Shown here piece by piece: positions 44,089 through 54,610 of a stretch of DNA of 64,000 nt. Origin of the DNA: Paracoccus aerius (lineage in GTDB: Bacteria; Pseudomonadota; Alphaproteobacteria; Rhodobacterales; Rhodobacteraceae); assembly GCF_014656455.1 (NCBI RefSeq), contig NZ_BNCL01000009.1, forward strand, positions 1-64,000, written 5' to 3'. Position 1 is the first letter of the stretch. Every line of letters starts with the position of its first letter. The notes beneath the pieces were generated by a model. It saw nothing but the letters and a program-made list of their open reading frames with translations, was not told where the DNA came from and ran no database searches. The position numbers were made by a program, and so were the translations under genes.

Positions 44089-45489
44089 TCAGGCCGAACG
44101 CCCCCACGGACCGTGCGCGTCGTCGATCCCGTCCAGACGCTGGAAGCCGTGTGCGCCGAAGAAGTCGCGTTGTGCCTGGATCATGTTCGCTGTGCCGCGC
44201 CCGGTGCGCATCAGGTCGAACCACATCAGCCCGGACGCCAGGGCGGGCAGGGCGTGCCCCGCCGCGGCGCCTTGCGAGACCACCTGGCGCAAGGCGGGCA
44301 TGGTCGTCTCGATCAGGTCGGCAAAGAACGGCGCCATGATGAGGTTGCGCGACGGATCCTCGGCCAGGGCCGCCGCCATGTCGTTCAGCATGGCCGACCG
44401 GATGATGCAGCCCGCCCGCCAGACGCGCGCGATCTCCGGCAGATCCAGCGTCCACCCAAACCGTTCGGACGCCCCCGCGATCATCGCGAAGCCCTGTGCA
44501 TAGCACAGGATCTTGCCTGCGATCAGCGCCTGCTCCAGCACCTGTGGCTGGATGGTGCAGGGCTGCGGTGCGGCGCCGAAACGGGCTTCGCCCGCCAGCC
44601 GTTCGTCCAGCCGGGCCGAGACGTTGCGCGCCATCACCGCGGCCTCGATCACGGGGATGGGGGCGGACAGGTGCTGGGCCTCGATGGCGGTCCAGCGTCC
44701 GGTGCCTTTCTGCCCCGCGCGGTCCAGGATCACGTCCACCATCGGCTTGCCGCTGTGGGGATCGGCCGCGGCGGTGACCTTGGCCGAGATCTCGATCAGG
44801 TAGGACTTCAATGCGCCTTCGTTCCAGGCGGCAAAGGCGGCGCTGATCGTGGCGGCGTCCATGGCCATGCCGTCGCGCATCAGGCCATAGACCTCGGCGA
44901 TCATCTGCATGTCCGCGTATTCGATGCCGTTGTGGACCATCTTCACGAAATGGCCGGCACCGGCGTCGCCCATCCGCGCGGCGCAGGGGGTTCCGTCCTC
45001 GGCCCGGGCGGCGATCGCGGACATAACGTCGGCCACCCGGTCCCAATCGGCGGCATCGCCCCCGCCCATGATGGCCGGGCCATGGCGCGCGCCTTCCTCG
45101 CCCCCGGAAACGCCCATGCCAAGGAAGCGGAAGGGCAGCCCGGCCGCGTTGCGGCGGTTGGTGTCGTGGAAATCGGCATTGCCCGCATCGATCACCAGGT
45201 CATCGGCGTCCAGCAGCGGCGCAAGCGCGGCCAGTTGGTCATCGACCGGCTGGCCCGCCGGCACCATCAGGATGATCGCGCGGGGCTTCGCGATCGCCGC
45301 CACCAGGCCTGCAAGATCTTCCGTCGGGATCACCCGTGGGGCCAGCACGCCCGCGCCCGCCGCGAAGGCCCGCGTCACCTCGGTCGTGCGGTTCCAGACC
45401 GCGATCGGGAACCCCTTCTCGGCGATGTTGAGCGCCAGTGCCGCGCCCATCGTCCCCAGTCCGATCAACCCGATCCGAGCCTGTGTCAT
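44089..45489 (-). CDS. gnd: 6-phosphogluconate dehydrogenase (decarboxylating)
   Basis: The 466-residue protein has the NADP-binding GLIGLGTMGAALALNIAEKG and the substrate motif AGHFVKMVHNGIEY with the catalytic Lys. It yields ribulose 5-phosphate, NADPH and CO2 in the pentose phosphate pathway. ATG 45489 was chosen because the Rossmann motif starts soon after. Confidence 0.95.
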   Translation of the reverse strand: MTQARIGLIGLGTMGAALALNIAEKGFPIAVWNRTTEVTRAFAAGAGVLAPRVIPTEDLAGLVAAIAKPRAIILMVPAGQPVDDQLAALAPLLDADDLVIDAGNADFHDTNRRNAAGLPFRFLGMGVSGGEEGARHGPAIMGGGDAADWDRVADVMSAIAARAEDGTPCAARMGDAGAGHFVKMVHNGIEYADMQMIAEVYGLMRDGMAMDAATISAAFAAWNEGALKSYLIEISAKVTAAADPHSGKPMVDVILDRAGQKGTGRWTAIEAQHLSAPIPVIEAAVMARNVSARLDERLAGEARFGAAPQPCTIQPQVLEQALIAGKILCYAQGFAMIAGASERFGWTLDLPEIARVWRAGCIIRSAMLNDMAAALAEDPSRNLIMAPFFADLIETTMPALRQVVSQGAAAGHALPALASGLMWFDLMRTGRGTANMIQAQRDFFGAHGFQRLDGIDDAHGPWGRSA

Positions 45490-45559
45490 CTTGCCGTCCT
45501 TCCGCAAATGCAAGTTCGCGGGCTGTTTACGCTAACGTCCTGCGGTTGTCACGGTGCCG

Positions 45560-46006
45560 TCAGGCGGGCCGGTCCTTCACGCAGATCAGCGTCTGCAGCC
45601 CGGTCGCCACATGGACCCGCCGATCTGGCCCGATGCCCCAGACATCCAGCTGGCAGACGGTCAGGGTGCGGCCCGGCTTGACGACGCGCCCCACCGCCTG
45701 AAGCCAATCGCCCTGGCCGGGATTCAGAAGGTTCAGCTTGAACTCGACCGTCAGGACCGAGCTTTCCTCGGGGAACAGCGTGAACCCGGCATAACCTCCG
45801 GCGGTATCCGCGATGGACGAGGTGCCGCCCGCATGGAAATAGCCGTGCTGCTGGGTCAGTTCGGGGCGAAAGGGCAGGCAGATCGTGACAAGGCCCGCCT
45901 TCACCCCGGCCAGTTCGGCGCCCAGGTGGCGCATCAGGCCCTGCCGGGCGAAGCTTTCGGTGATGCGATCCACGATCGCGTCGGGCAGGTCGCTGCCGAT
46001 TTCCAT
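45560..46006 (-). CDS. PaaI-type hotdog thioesterase
   Basis: The 148-residue protein has the hotdog core QQHGYFHAGGTSSIADTAGG, with the conserved HGG-type motif and an Asp, as in PaaI-like acyl-CoA thioesterases. Substrate unknown. It lies between gnd and pdxY on the same strand. Confidence 0.8.
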   Translation of the reverse strand: MEIGSDLPDAIVDRITESFARQGLMRHLGAELAGVKAGLVTICLPFRPELTQQHGYFHAGGTSSIADTAGGYAGFTLFPEESSVLTVEFKLNLLNPGQGDWLQAVGRVVKPGRTLTVCQLDVWGIGPDRRVHVATGLQTLICVKDRPA

Positions 46007-46019
46007 GGTTCCTCCGGTT

Positions 46020-46856
46020 CTACAGGGTCAGCAGGGCGGCGCGGAAGCCTGGTTCGGACAGCACGACCTCTTGCGCGCCAATGCGCTCGGCATGGGCGAG
46101 CGCGACCGAGGTCAACTGCTGGGCGGCGTCAACGGCCTGCTGCAGGCTGCGGCCCCTGCCCAGCGAGGCAATGACCAGGCCCGCGAACAGGTCGCCCGTG
46201 CCGGGAAGGGCCACGGGCAGGCGGCGGATCGGGTGACGGGTCGCGCCGCCGGGTCCAAGGATCACGCTTTCCAGATGATCGGGCGCCGTGTCGTCCAGCA
46301 CGCAGCCGGTCGCGATCAACGTCGCGCCCGGGGCCATCCGCAACGCGGCGGCGGCGGTGTGAAGGTCGCCCATTCCCAATATCGCGGGGCCGGTCAGGTG
46401 GCCCAGTTCGAACGAGTTCGGCGTCGCCAGGTCGGCCAGCGGCAGCAGCCGGTCGCGCATGACCTCTGCCAGTTCAGCCGGAACGTAAAGGCCCGGCCCG
46501 TGGTCCCCCATCACGGGGTCGCACAGGTATCGCAGCGCAGGGTTCGCGGCCTTTGCGCGGACTACGAAATCCGCCGCCAGCAGCGCCACCTCGACCGAGC
46601 CGATATAGCCCGTCATCAGCCATTCGGCACGCTGCGGCAGGCCGCGTTCCCAAGCCCCCAGCAGAAGGTCGGCGAACAGGTCCGGCGGCAGGGGCGCGCC
46701 GCGCAGGGTCGGATAATCGGGCGTGTTCGAAAAGATCACGGTGGGGATCGCCGCGACCTCCAGTCCCGCTGCCTGCATCGGGAAGACAGCGGCCGAATTG
46801 CCGACATGGCCGTGGACGACCTGGCTTTGGATGGAAATCACCAGCGGCGGTTTCAT
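46020..46856 (-). CDS. pdxY: pyridoxal kinase
   Basis: The 278-residue ribokinase-fold protein begins VISIQSQVVHGHVGNSAAVF and contains LCDPVMGDHG and PGTGDLFAGL, with the catalytic Asp in GTGD. It phosphorylates pyridoxal to PLP in the salvage pathway. Its ATG overlaps the MOSC stop (ATGA). Confidence 0.9.
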   Translation of the reverse strand: MKPPLVISIQSQVVHGHVGNSAAVFPMQAAGLEVAAIPTVIFSNTPDYPTLRGAPLPPDLFADLLLGAWERGLPQRAEWLMTGYIGSVEVALLAADFVVRAKAANPALRYLCDPVMGDHGPGLYVPAELAEVMRDRLLPLADLATPNSFELGHLTGPAILGMGDLHTAAAALRMAPGATLIATGCVLDDTAPDHLESVILGPGGATRHPIRRLPVALPGTGDLFAGLVIASLGRGRSLQQAVDAAQQLTSVALAHAERIGAQEVVLSEPGFRAALLTL

Positions 46857-47536
46857 GTCCGGCCCTCCAGCCGGGGGCGCCAATCCTCGACCCGGCCGCT
46901 GTCCAGGCGGCGCTGCGCATATTTGCGCCATCCCTCGGCCAGCACGTCCAGGGCGGCGATGCCCCGCAATTCGTCGCGGTTCAGGCGGTCCACATACATC
47001 GCCTGCCACAGGCGTCGCAGCGTCCAGTCGGGTGCCAGCCGGTCGATCAGGTCCAGACCGTCGCCGGGGGCCACTGTGCCCGGCTGCAGGACGCGGTAAT
47101 ACCAGCCGGTGCGGCCCGTCTGCTGAACCCGCCGCGCCATGTCGGGAAGACCGAAGCGGGGGTTCAGCTTCCAGCAGGGCTGCCGGCCTTGCGACACCTG
47201 CACAAGGGCGCCACCAAGCCGGAAGATGTCGCCCACGGCCACCGCGTCCTCGGTCAGGCCCGCGACCGAGATGTTCTCGCCGAAGGCGCCCGGATGGTCC
47301 AACAGCGGCAGGTCGCCGAGATCGGCCCGCCATGCGTCGTAATGGTCCCAGGGATAGTGATGGACGGCCTTTTCCGGCCCGCCGTGGACCCTGCGGTCAG
47401 CCTGCTCGTCGCCCTCGAATCCGGTGGCGGTCAGCGGCAGCGGCCGGTCAGCGGCCGTCTTTGCGATGGCGCTTTTTGCATGGCTGCCCGCAAGGGGCGC
47501 GGCGGGTCCGGTCAGCACGGTCAATGTCATGGTCAT
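46853..47536 (-). CDS. MOSC domain protein (YiiM-like)
   Basis: The 227-residue protein contains the MOSC core (GDEQADRRVHGGPEKAVHHY, ENISVAGL, VSQGRQPCWKL) with the sulfur-carrying Cys and a C-terminal 3-alpha domain. YiiM-like proteins act on molybdenum-cofactor-dependent detoxification. It leads a short operon into pdxY. Confidence 0.85.
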   Translation of the reverse strand: MTMTLTVLTGPAAPLAGSHAKSAIAKTAADRPLPLTATGFEGDEQADRRVHGGPEKAVHHYPWDHYDAWRADLGDLPLLDHPGAFGENISVAGLTEDAVAVGDIFRLGGALVQVSQGRQPCWKLNPRFGLPDMARRVQQTGRTGWYYRVLQPGTVAPGDGLDLIDRLAPDWTLRRLWQAMYVDRLNRDELRGIAALDVLAEGWRKYAQRRLDSGRVEDWRPRLEGRT

Positions 47537-47665
47537 CCGAAGGCAAACTTGCAGCCGTTATCAACCGACTGCGTCCCCTTCGGCAATCACCCTTTCGCCG
47601 CCCCTTGAACGTGCCAGGGGGGCGCGTTACGTTTTGTTCAACTTGACATCGGAGGGCGTGTTCTC

Positions 47666-48787
47666 ATGACGCCCAAGCGTCCTGCGGGTGCGGACGCGTT
47701 CCCGAAAATTGCGGTAGAGCCGTCCGTCGCCCGCCAACCCGAGGAGGGGGCGCTTTATGCTGCCCTCGACCTTGGCACAAACTCGTGCCGGATGCTGATT
47801 GCCCGACCGAAGGGCAGTCAGTTCCAGGTCATCGACAGCTTCTCCAAGCCGGTTCAGCTTGGCCAGGGGCTGGAAGCGTCTGGGCGCCTGTCGCGCAGCT
47901 CGATGGCGCGCACGGTCCATGCGTTGCAGGTCTGCCGGCGCAAGCTGGAACAGCACCGCGTCCGCAACATGCGCCTTGTCGCGACCGAGGCTTGCCGGCG
48001 CGCGAGGAACAGCCGCGACCTGATGCGCACCATCCGGCGCGAGACCGGCCTGCCGATCGAGATCATCGGCGCCGAGGAGGAAGCGCGGCTTGCCGTGATT
48101 TCCTGCGCGCCGCTGGTCAGCCACAAGACCGAGACGCTGATGGTCGTCGATATCGGCGGCGGATCGACCGAACTTGTCTGGATCGACCTGGAAGACGTGG
48201 AACCCAAGGAACGTCCCCGCGCGATCATGCGGTTGTCGGACGGCTTCGGCAACCCACAGCCCGGCGGGGCGCGCGTGGTGGACTGGATCAGCGTGCCTTT
48301 GGGCGTGGCGACGCTGCGCGACCAGTTTGCCGATGTCGAGGACGACGGGGGCCGCTTTGCCCTGATGTCCTGGTATTTCGAGGAAATGCTGTCGGGCTTC
48401 ACCCCCTATGCGCAGGGGTCGCCCGACGAGGGGTTCCAGATCATCGGCACCTCCGGGACGGTGACGACGGTCGCGGCCAGCTTCCTTGGCCTGCGCCGCT
48501 ATGACCGGACCAAGGTGGACGGGCTGGAGATGACCAGCGACCAGATCGACCGGGTGATCCATTCCTATCTGCAGCTTGGCCCGGAAGGCCGCCGCGCCGA
48601 TCCCCGTATCGGGCGCGAACGCCATGCGCTGATCATGTCGGGGGCGGCGATCCTGCAGACGCTGATGCGGATCTGGCCCACCAGCAAGCTGTCGGTCGCC
48701 GACCGTGGCCTGCGCGAGGGGTTGCTTTATGCCCAGATGGTGCGCGATGGGGTGCTGGCCTCGGATGGACTGAACGGAGTGGCATGA
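47666..48787 (+). CDS. Ppx/GppA exopolyphosphatase-type phosphatase
   Basis: The 373-residue protein has [27 protein letters not shown] and [11 protein letters not shown], the ASKHA motifs of the Ppx/GppA family, which hydrolyse polyphosphate or pppGpp. ATG 47666 has GGAGGG at 47651-47656, and TTGACA lies at 47643. It is followed by rlmE after 1 nt. Confidence 0.9.
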   Translation: MTPKRPAGADAFPKIAVEPSVARQPEEGALYAALDLGTNSCRMLIARPKGSQFQVIDSFSKPVQLGQGLEASGRLSRSSMARTVHALQVCRRKLEQHRVRNMRLVATEACRRARNSRDLMRTIRRETGLPIEIIGAEEEARLAVISCAPLVSHKTETLMVVDIGGGSTELVWIDLEDVEPKERPRAIMRLSDGFGNPQPGGARVVDWISVPLGVATLRDQFADVEDDGGRFALMSWYFEEMLSGFTPYAQGSPDEGFQIIGTSGTVTTVAASFLGLRRYDRTKVDGLEMTSDQIDRVIHSYLQLGPEGRRADPRIGRERHALIMSGAAILQTLMRIWPTSKLSVADRGLREGLLYAQMVRDGVLASDGLNGVA

Positions 48788-48788
48788 G

Positions 48789-49544
48789 ATGACGAAAGCA
48801 CCAGGCAGCCGCGAAGGGAAATCCAGCGGTCGCGGCGCCCGCGACCTGCGCGTGCGGGTCAAGACCGCCAAGGGCCGCAAGCTGTCCAGCAAGCTGTGGC
48901 TGGAACGGCAGTTGAACGACCCCTATGTCGCCCGCGCCAGGCGCGAGGGGTTCCGGGGCCGCGCGGCCTACAAGATCCTGGAACTGGACGACAAGTATCG
49001 CTTCCTCGTCCCCGGCGCCCGTGTCGTCGACCTTGGCTGCGCGCCCGGCGGCTGGTGCCAGGTGGCCGTGCAGCGGGTGAATGCGCTTGGGGAAAAGGGT
49101 GGCCAGGCCGTGGGCAAGGTCCTGGGCGTCGACCTGCAAGAGGTCGATCCGATCGCCGGGGCCGAAATCCACCAGCTTGATTTCCTGTCCGAAGGGGCAG
49201 ACGACAAGGTCAAGGACTGGCTAGGCGGTCCCGCCGATGTTGTGATGTCCGACATGGCCGCCGCCTCGTCTGGTCACAAGGGCACCGACCACCTGCGGAT
49301 CGTGGCCCTGGTCGAGGCTGCGGCGGCGTTTGCCTTTGATGTTCTCGAACCGGGCGGGACGTTTGTCGCCAAGGTCCTGGCGGGCGGCGCGGAAACCGAG
49401 ATGCAGGCGATGCTGAAGCGCAACTTCGACAAGGTCGCGAACGTCAAGCCGCCCGCCAGCCGCAGCGATTCATCAGAAAAGTTCGTGGTTGCCACGGGCT
49501 ACCGCGGACGCCAGCCTAGGGATGCCGAACAGGACGAGCTTTAG
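48789..49544 (+). CDS. rlmE: 23S rRNA (uridine-2'-O) methyltransferase RlmE
   Basis: The 251-residue FtsJ/RrmJ protein has [15 protein letters not shown] (SAM) and the catalytic K-D-K-E arrangement, with [13 protein letters not shown] and [12 protein letters not shown]. It methylates U2552. The N-terminus ([20 protein letters not shown]) is basic and longer than the E. coli protein. Confidence 0.92.
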   Translation: MTKAPGSREGKSSGRGARDLRVRVKTAKGRKLSSKLWLERQLNDPYVARARREGFRGRAAYKILELDDKYRFLVPGARVVDLGCAPGGWCQVAVQRVNALGEKGGQAVGKVLGVDLQEVDPIAGAEIHQLDFLSEGADDKVKDWLGGPADVVMSDMAAASSGHKGTDHLRIVALVEAAAAFAFDVLEPGGTFVAKVLAGGAETEMQAMLKRNFDKVANVKPPASRSDSSEKFVVATGYRGRQPRDAEQDEL

Positions 49545-50539
49545 CAGGCTTGCGCCCTGAACGCGTCGGGCGTCCGTCCGGTCGCGGCGACGAAGCTGCG
49601 GATGAAATGGGCGTGGCTGGAATAGCCAAGCTCGGCCGCGATGCGCATGGTGGGCCGGTTGCTGTGGCGCAGCAGATCCGCCGCGCGTTCCAGTTGCAGG
49701 TCGTGGATCAGTTCGACCGCGCGCTTGCCCCGTGCCGCCAGGCAGGCTTGGTCAAGCGTGCCCGTGGTGCTGCCCAGGTCCGACGCAAGCTCGGCCACCG
49801 ACCGGGCCGATCCCAACTGTTGTTCCGCAAGCGCCAGAAACCGTTCGATCAACGGAAGGTCGGGGGCCACCTCGTCCGTCGTCTCGGGCGGGCGGTCGGG
49901 CATCAGCTGCCCTAGGCGCAGCGACAGCAGGTTCATCAGGCATGACAGGGCGCCAGGATCGGGATTGGCGGTTTCGACCGCCAGTTCGTGCAGCGTGGCC
50001 TCCAACTGGGCGGCATGGGTGCCGACATGGGCGCCGAGCCCGCGTTCCGGCAGCGGAGGCTGCGCCCCGGCTGCAAGGGCCACGGAGATCAGGGTTACGT
50101 GCCCCCGCGCCCCGGCGGATGGGATCGCGGCAAAGGCGGTGCCCGCGGGGATGTGGCGCAGATCCCCCGCCCGCAGCACGAAGTGGTCGCGCGGAAAGTC
50201 CAGTTGCACCCGCCCCTCGGTCACCCAGATCAGCGTATGGTCAGTGCGCGTGCGCGGCTGGGGCGGCATGGCCCGGCTGCCCCAGATGAAGGCCTGCAGC
50301 GGCAGAAGCCGCATCCCCGCCTGCCGTGCGACCGGCCGTCCCTCGCGCAGCGCAGGGCGCATTCCGAACGCCGCCGAGACCGGCTTGGCGGGGGCGCTTG
50401 CAGCAAGGCCGGGGCCAGCTGGCACCGCTTCGGGAATGGAAGGTGCGGTCACTTCGCTGTCGCTCAGGCGTCGGCCCGCCCTGATCCGACTGGCCGAAAA
50501 GGGAAAACCATCCCATTGTGTCTGTTCGAATGACGACAT
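49541..50539 (-). CDS. AraC-family transcriptional regulator
   Basis: The 332-residue protein has a cupin-like sensor region and a C-terminal double helix-turn-helix; [20 protein letters not shown] and FRAQAC are the second HTH and end. ATG 50539 ([14 protein letters not shown]) was preferred. It converges on rlmE with a 4-nt overlap. Effector and target unknown. Confidence 0.85.
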   Translation of the reverse strand: MSSFEQTQWDGFPFSASRIRAGRRLSDSEVTAPSIPEAVPAGPGLAASAPAKPVSAAFGMRPALREGRPVARQAGMRLLPLQAFIWGSRAMPPQPRTRTDHTLIWVTEGRVQLDFPRDHFVLRAGDLRHIPAGTAFAAIPSAGARGHVTLISVALAAGAQPPLPERGLGAHVGTHAAQLEATLHELAVETANPDPGALSCLMNLLSLRLGQLMPDRPPETTDEVAPDLPLIERFLALAEQQLGSARSVAELASDLGSTTGTLDQACLAARGKRAVELIHDLQLERAADLLRHSNRPTMRIAAELGYSSHAHFIRSFVAATGRTPDAFRAQAC

Positions 50540-50616
50540 GAGCACCGCCTGACACCGCACCAACTAAGCGGATTGTTGCCTATTGGCAGATATAACTCAA
50601 TCAGGCGGCAAAAAGA

Positions 50617-51510
50617 TCAATCATTACGTGTATTTTCTGCATCAGCCGAAACCGGCGACCAGTCCTTCATCCGCCCCCTGAACCAGATGCGCTGTGACTT
50701 GGCGTATTGGCGGGTCGCGATGATCGCGCGTTCAGTGGCGGTGGGCAGATCCATCTGTCCGCGCAGATGGGCCACCAGTTCGGGTGCCCCGATCGCCCGC
50801 GCCCATTGCTGGCCCGGATTCCAATGGGGCAGCATGGCGCGGACTTCCTCAAGGGCGCCGTGCTGCATCATCTGGCCAAAGCGCAGGGCGATGCGACGGG
50901 CCAGCCAGTCGCGATCGGCCGTGACCACAAGGCGCTGCGCCTGGTCTGGCGCGACCAGGGGCGGGGGCGTGTCAGCCTGCCAGTCGGCAAGGCCGCGTCC
51001 GGTCGCGGCCAGGACCTCCCACGCGCGCTGGACGCGGGCGGGGTTCTGGATGTCGATCCGGTCGCGGGTGGCGGGGTCCAGGTCGGCCACCATGCGTGCC
51101 AGCCCCCCTTCCGCCGCCAGCCGGGCATCGCCTTCCGCCCGGATTTCGGACGGGGTGGGGGGCACATAGGCCAGCCCCTGCGTCAGCGCGGTCAGGTAAA
51201 GCCCGGTGCCGCCTACCACGATCAGCCGTCGCTCCAGCAGCCCGGCCAGGTCGCGCAGCCAGTCGCCGACGGAATAAGTCACGCCCGGCGCGACATGGCC
51301 GTAAAGCGCATGGGGTGCCGCTGCCTCGTCCTCGGGGGAAGGTCGCGCCGTCAGGACCCGCCAGCAGGACCAGATCTGCAGGGCGTCGGCATTTACGATC
51401 AGCCCGCCCTGCGCACGGGCAACACGCAGCGCAAGCGCCGATTTGCCGCTGGCGGTCGGTCCTGCGATCAGCAGGTGGCGCTTGGGGTCGATCTGGTCCA
51501 GACGGATCAC
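50617..51510 (-). CDS. miaA: tRNA dimethylallyltransferase
   Basis: The 297-residue protein has Walker [15 protein letters not shown], the DALQIW motif and [10 protein letters not shown], and prenylates A37 of UNN-decoding tRNAs. GTG 51510 is proposed because no ATG lies near and it gives the expected N-terminus ([17 protein letters not shown]). It is divergent from pyrH. Confidence 0.88.
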   Translation of the reverse strand: MIRLDQIDPKRHLLIAGPTASGKSALALRVARAQGGLIVNADALQIWSCWRVLTARPSPEDEAAAPHALYGHVAPGVTYSVGDWLRDLAGLLERRLIVVGGTGLYLTALTQGLAYVPPTPSEIRAEGDARLAAEGGLARMVADLDPATRDRIDIQNPARVQRAWEVLAATGRGLADWQADTPPPLVAPDQAQRLVVTADRDWLARRIALRFGQMMQHGALEEVRAMLPHWNPGQQWARAIGAPELVAHLRGQMDLPTATERAIIATRQYAKSQRIWFRGRMKDWSPVSADAENTRND

Positions 51511-51603
51511 GGGCAGGCAGCTTTCGGGCGGTTGAACACGGCCGCCTTTTGCGACATTTTGCGCGGCGATAAAAGCGACCGGCGCGGACACGAAGGAACC
51601 AAC

Positions 51604-52338
51604 ATGACCGATCATCAGGGCACGGCACCCGCGCAATACGGCAGGGTGATGCTGAAAATCTCGGGCGAGGCGCTGATGGGCGATCAGGGCTATGGCCTGC
51701 ACCCGCCAACCGTGTCGCGCATCGCCGACGAGGTGGAATCGGTCCAGAAGATGGGGGTCGAGGTCTGCATGGTGATCGGCGGCGGCAACATCTTCCGCGG
51801 CCTGCAAGGCAGCGCCCAGGGGATGGAGCGGACGACGGCCGACTACATGGGGATGCTGGCCACGGTGATGAACGCGCTTGCGATGCAATCCGCGCTTGAA
51901 GCCAAGGGCCTGCATTGCCGCGTCATCAGCGCCATCCGCATGGATGAGGTCTGCGAGCCCTATATCCGCCGCCGCGCCATCCGCCATCTGGAAAAGAAGC
52001 GGATCGTGATCTTCGCGGCCGGCACCGGCAACCCGTATTTCACCACCGACACCGCAGCCACCCTGCGCGCGAATGAGATGAACTGCGAGGCGATCTTCAA
52101 GGGCACCAAGGTCGATGGCGTCTATGACAAGGATCCCAAGAAGCACACTGATGCCAAGCGCTACGGCGAGGTCAGCTATGACGAGGTGCTGCAAAAGCAC
52201 TTGGGCGTGATGGACGCATCCGCCATCGCGCTGGCCCGCGACAACCGCCTGCCGATCATCGTCTTCTCGCTGGACGAACCGGGCGGGTTCCGGGGCATCC
52301 TGGAAGGCCGCGGCACCTATACCCGCGTGCATAACTGA
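51604..52338 (+). CDS. pyrH: UMP kinase
   Basis: The 244-residue amino-acid-kinase-fold enzyme shows [22 protein letters not shown] and [16 protein letters not shown]. It converts UMP to UDP for pyrimidine nucleotide supply. It is followed by frr after 119 nt. ATG 51604 is the only supported start. Confidence 0.95.
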   Translation: MTDHQGTAPAQYGRVMLKISGEALMGDQGYGLHPPTVSRIADEVESVQKMGVEVCMVIGGGNIFRGLQGSAQGMERTTADYMGMLATVMNALAMQSALEAKGLHCRVISAIRMDEVCEPYIRRRAIRHLEKKRIVIFAAGTGNPYFTTDTAATLRANEMNCEAIFKGTKVDGVYDKDPKKHTDAKRYGEVSYDEVLQKHLGVMDASAIALARDNRLPIIVFSLDEPGGFRGILEGRGTYTRVHN

Positions 52339-52457
52339 CGCCCGCCACCGCGCGCGCGATGGCCGGCAAGGGCTTGCCCGCAAGGGGGGCAAAGTCTTTG
52401 CCAAGCCATGCTTCTCTCGCTACAAGCAATCAAAATTCAATGCAAAGGCAGTTCCCC

Positions 52458-53021
52458 ATGGCAGAGGACATCGAAATCGACATCGACGATCTGGAACGGC
52501 GGATGAAGGGCGCGATGGACAGCCTGCGCCACGAATTCTCCAGCCTGCGGACGGGGCGGGCCTCGGCCTCGATGATCGACCCGGTCCAGGTCGACGCCTA
52601 TGGCCAGATGACCCCGATCAACCAGTTGGGCACCGTCAACGTCCCCGAGCCGCGCATGGTCACCATCAACGTCTGGGACAAGGGCATGGTCGGCAAGGTC
52701 GAAAAGGCGCTGCGCGAATCCGGGCTGGGGATCAATCCGCAGTTGAACGGCACCATCATCATGCTGCCGATCCCCGAACTGAACGAGGAACGCCGCCGCG
52801 AGCTGACCAAGGTCGCGGCCCAGTATGCCGAAAGCGCCCGCGTCGCCATCCGCAACGTCCGCCGCGACGGCATGGACCAGATCAAGAAGGGCAAGGCCAA
52901 CGGCATGCCCGAGGATGACCAGAAGTTCTGGGAAACCGCCGTGCAAGAGCTGACCGACAAGATGATCGGGCAGGTCGATCAGGCGCTTGAAGGCAAACAA
53001 GCCGAAATCATGCAGGTCTGA
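52458..53021 (+). CDS. frr: ribosome recycling factor
   Basis: The 187-residue protein has the RRF fold signature ([40 protein letters not shown]). With EF-G it splits the post-termination ribosome. ATG 52458 gives the usual N-terminus; the in-frame ATG at 52440 is an alternative. uppS follows after 9 nt. Confidence 0.95.
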   Translation: MAEDIEIDIDDLERRMKGAMDSLRHEFSSLRTGRASASMIDPVQVDAYGQMTPINQLGTVNVPEPRMVTINVWDKGMVGKVEKALRESGLGINPQLNGTIIMLPIPELNEERRRELTKVAAQYAESARVAIRNVRRDGMDQIKKGKANGMPEDDQKFWETAVQELTDKMIGQVDQALEGKQAEIMQV

Positions 53022-53030
53022 GGGACGAAC

Positions 53031-53765
53031 ATGGCCGCTGAAACCGCACCGCTGCTGCTATCGGGCGGGGTCGATCAGCGGCCCCGGCATGTCGCCATCA
53101 TCATGGACGGGAATGGTCGCTGGGCCACCAACAAGGGCTGGCCGCGCCTTGTCGGCCACCGGCGGGGGGCGGAACGCGTCAAGCAGATCGTCCGCGCCTG
53201 CCCCGATCTGGGCGTGAACTGGTTGACCGTCTATGCCTTTTCCACCGAGAACTGGAAGCGCACGACCGAGGAAGTCCTGGGTCTGATGAAGATCTTCCGC
53301 CGCTATATCCAGTATGAAGCCGAAGGCATGGCCGCCGAAGGCGTGCGCCTGCGCTTCATCGGGGGGCGGGAACGGCTGGATGCCAAGCTGCAGGCGCTGA
53401 TGTCGTCGATCGAAACCCGGACGGCCGGCAACAGCCGCCTGAACCTGACGGTGGCGATCAACTATGGCGGGCGGGACGAATTGACCCGCGCGACCGCGCG
53501 CCTTGCCGAGAAGATCGCCCGCGGCGAGGTCGAGCGGCCGACCGAGGCCGACCTGGCGGCTTGCCTCGACACGGCGGGCCATCCCGACCCCGACCTGGTG
53601 ATCCGCACCTCGGGCGAGACGCGGACCTCGAACTTCCTGCCCTGGCAGGCGGCCTATGCCGAATACGAATTTTCGCCGGTTCTGTGGCCCGACTTCACGC
53701 CCGACCATCTTGCGCAGATCCTCGACCGCTTCGGGATGCGCGACAGGCGTTTCGGGGGCGCATGA
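53031..53765 (+). CDS. uppS: undecaprenyl-diphosphate synthase
   Basis: The 244-residue cis-prenyltransferase shows VAIIMDGNGRWA with the catalytic Asp, YAFSTENWKR and RTSGETRTSNFL. It makes undecaprenyl diphosphate, the carrier lipid for peptidoglycan. The stop overlaps cdsA (ATGA). Confidence 0.95.
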   Translation: MAAETAPLLLSGGVDQRPRHVAIIMDGNGRWATNKGWPRLVGHRRGAERVKQIVRACPDLGVNWLTVYAFSTENWKRTTEEVLGLMKIFRRYIQYEAEGMAAEGVRLRFIGGRERLDAKLQALMSSIETRTAGNSRLNLTVAINYGGRDELTRATARLAEKIARGEVERPTEADLAACLDTAGHPDPDLVIRTSGETRTSNFLPWQAAYAEYEFSPVLWPDFTPDHLAQILDRFGMRDRRFGGA

Positions 53766-54607
53766 GCGCGGGACGCGCAAAGGCGCTGAGGCCTCCGCCA
53801 GGGAAATGGGGCGACCTGTCGCGGCGCGTGGCCTCGACGCTGGTCCTGCTGGGGATCGGCGTGATGCTGGCGGTGGCGACGGGCGTCTGGCTGCGGCTGT
53901 CGATGGCGCTGATCTCGGCCGTGACCTTCTGGGAACTGGCCGCCATGACCGGCTGGCGCAACCCGCGCCTTCATCCGGGCATCTTCGGGGCCTGGCGTCC
54001 CTTTGCCCTGGCCGTCATCGCCTTCATGTCCCAATTCGTCTCGCAGATGTTCGACCATCCGGTCGCCTTCCTGGCCCTGCTGTTTCCGCTGGTCGCGGGG
54101 CTGCCCGGCGCTGCGACGCGTGACCGCTGGACCTATGCCATCTTCGGGCTGGCGATCATGCTGGTCGCCTATGGACTGGTCGGATTTCGGGAAACCTATG
54201 GCCTCAACTTCGTGCTGTGGCTGATGGGAATCGTCATCATCTCGGACACGGCCGGCTATTTCTTCGGGCGGATGATCGGCGGGCCGAAATTCTGGCCCTC
54301 GCTCAGTCCCAAGAAGACCTGGTCGGGGACGATCGCGGGCTGGATCGGCGCGCTGCTGCTGGGCGTTCTGCTGTGGCGGCTGGGGCGGGGCGACGCAATG
54401 CTGATCTGGTGTTCGCCCATCGTCTGCTTCGCGGGTCAGATGGGGGACATCGCCGAAAGCTGGCTGAAGCGGCGGGCAGGGGTCAAGGACAGTTCGAACC
54501 TGATCCCGGGGCACGGCGGCTTCATGGACCGCTTTGACGCAGTGACGGGCGCGGTGCTGGCGACCATGCTGATCGGCCTTCTGACCGCCCTTCCGGCGGT
54601 GAACTGA
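53762..54607 (+). CDS. cdsA: phosphatidate cytidylyltransferase
   Basis: The 281-residue integral membrane protein has several hydrophobic spans and the CdsA signature VKDSSNLIPGHGGFMDRFD. It makes CDP-diacylglycerol from phosphatidate. It is coupled to uppS and dxr follows 3 nt later. Confidence 0.95.
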   Translation: MSAGRAKALRPPPGKWGDLSRRVASTLVLLGIGVMLAVATGVWLRLSMALISAVTFWELAAMTGWRNPRLHPGIFGAWRPFALAVIAFMSQFVSQMFDHPVAFLALLFPLVAGLPGAATRDRWTYAIFGLAIMLVAYGLVGFRETYGLNFVLWLMGIVIISDTAGYFFGRMIGGPKFWPSLSPKKTWSGTIAGWIGALLLGVLLWRLGRGDAMLIWCSPIVCFAGQMGDIAESWLKRRAGVKDSSNLIPGHGGFMDRFDAVTGAVLATMLIGLLTALPAVN

Positions 54608-54610
54608 CCC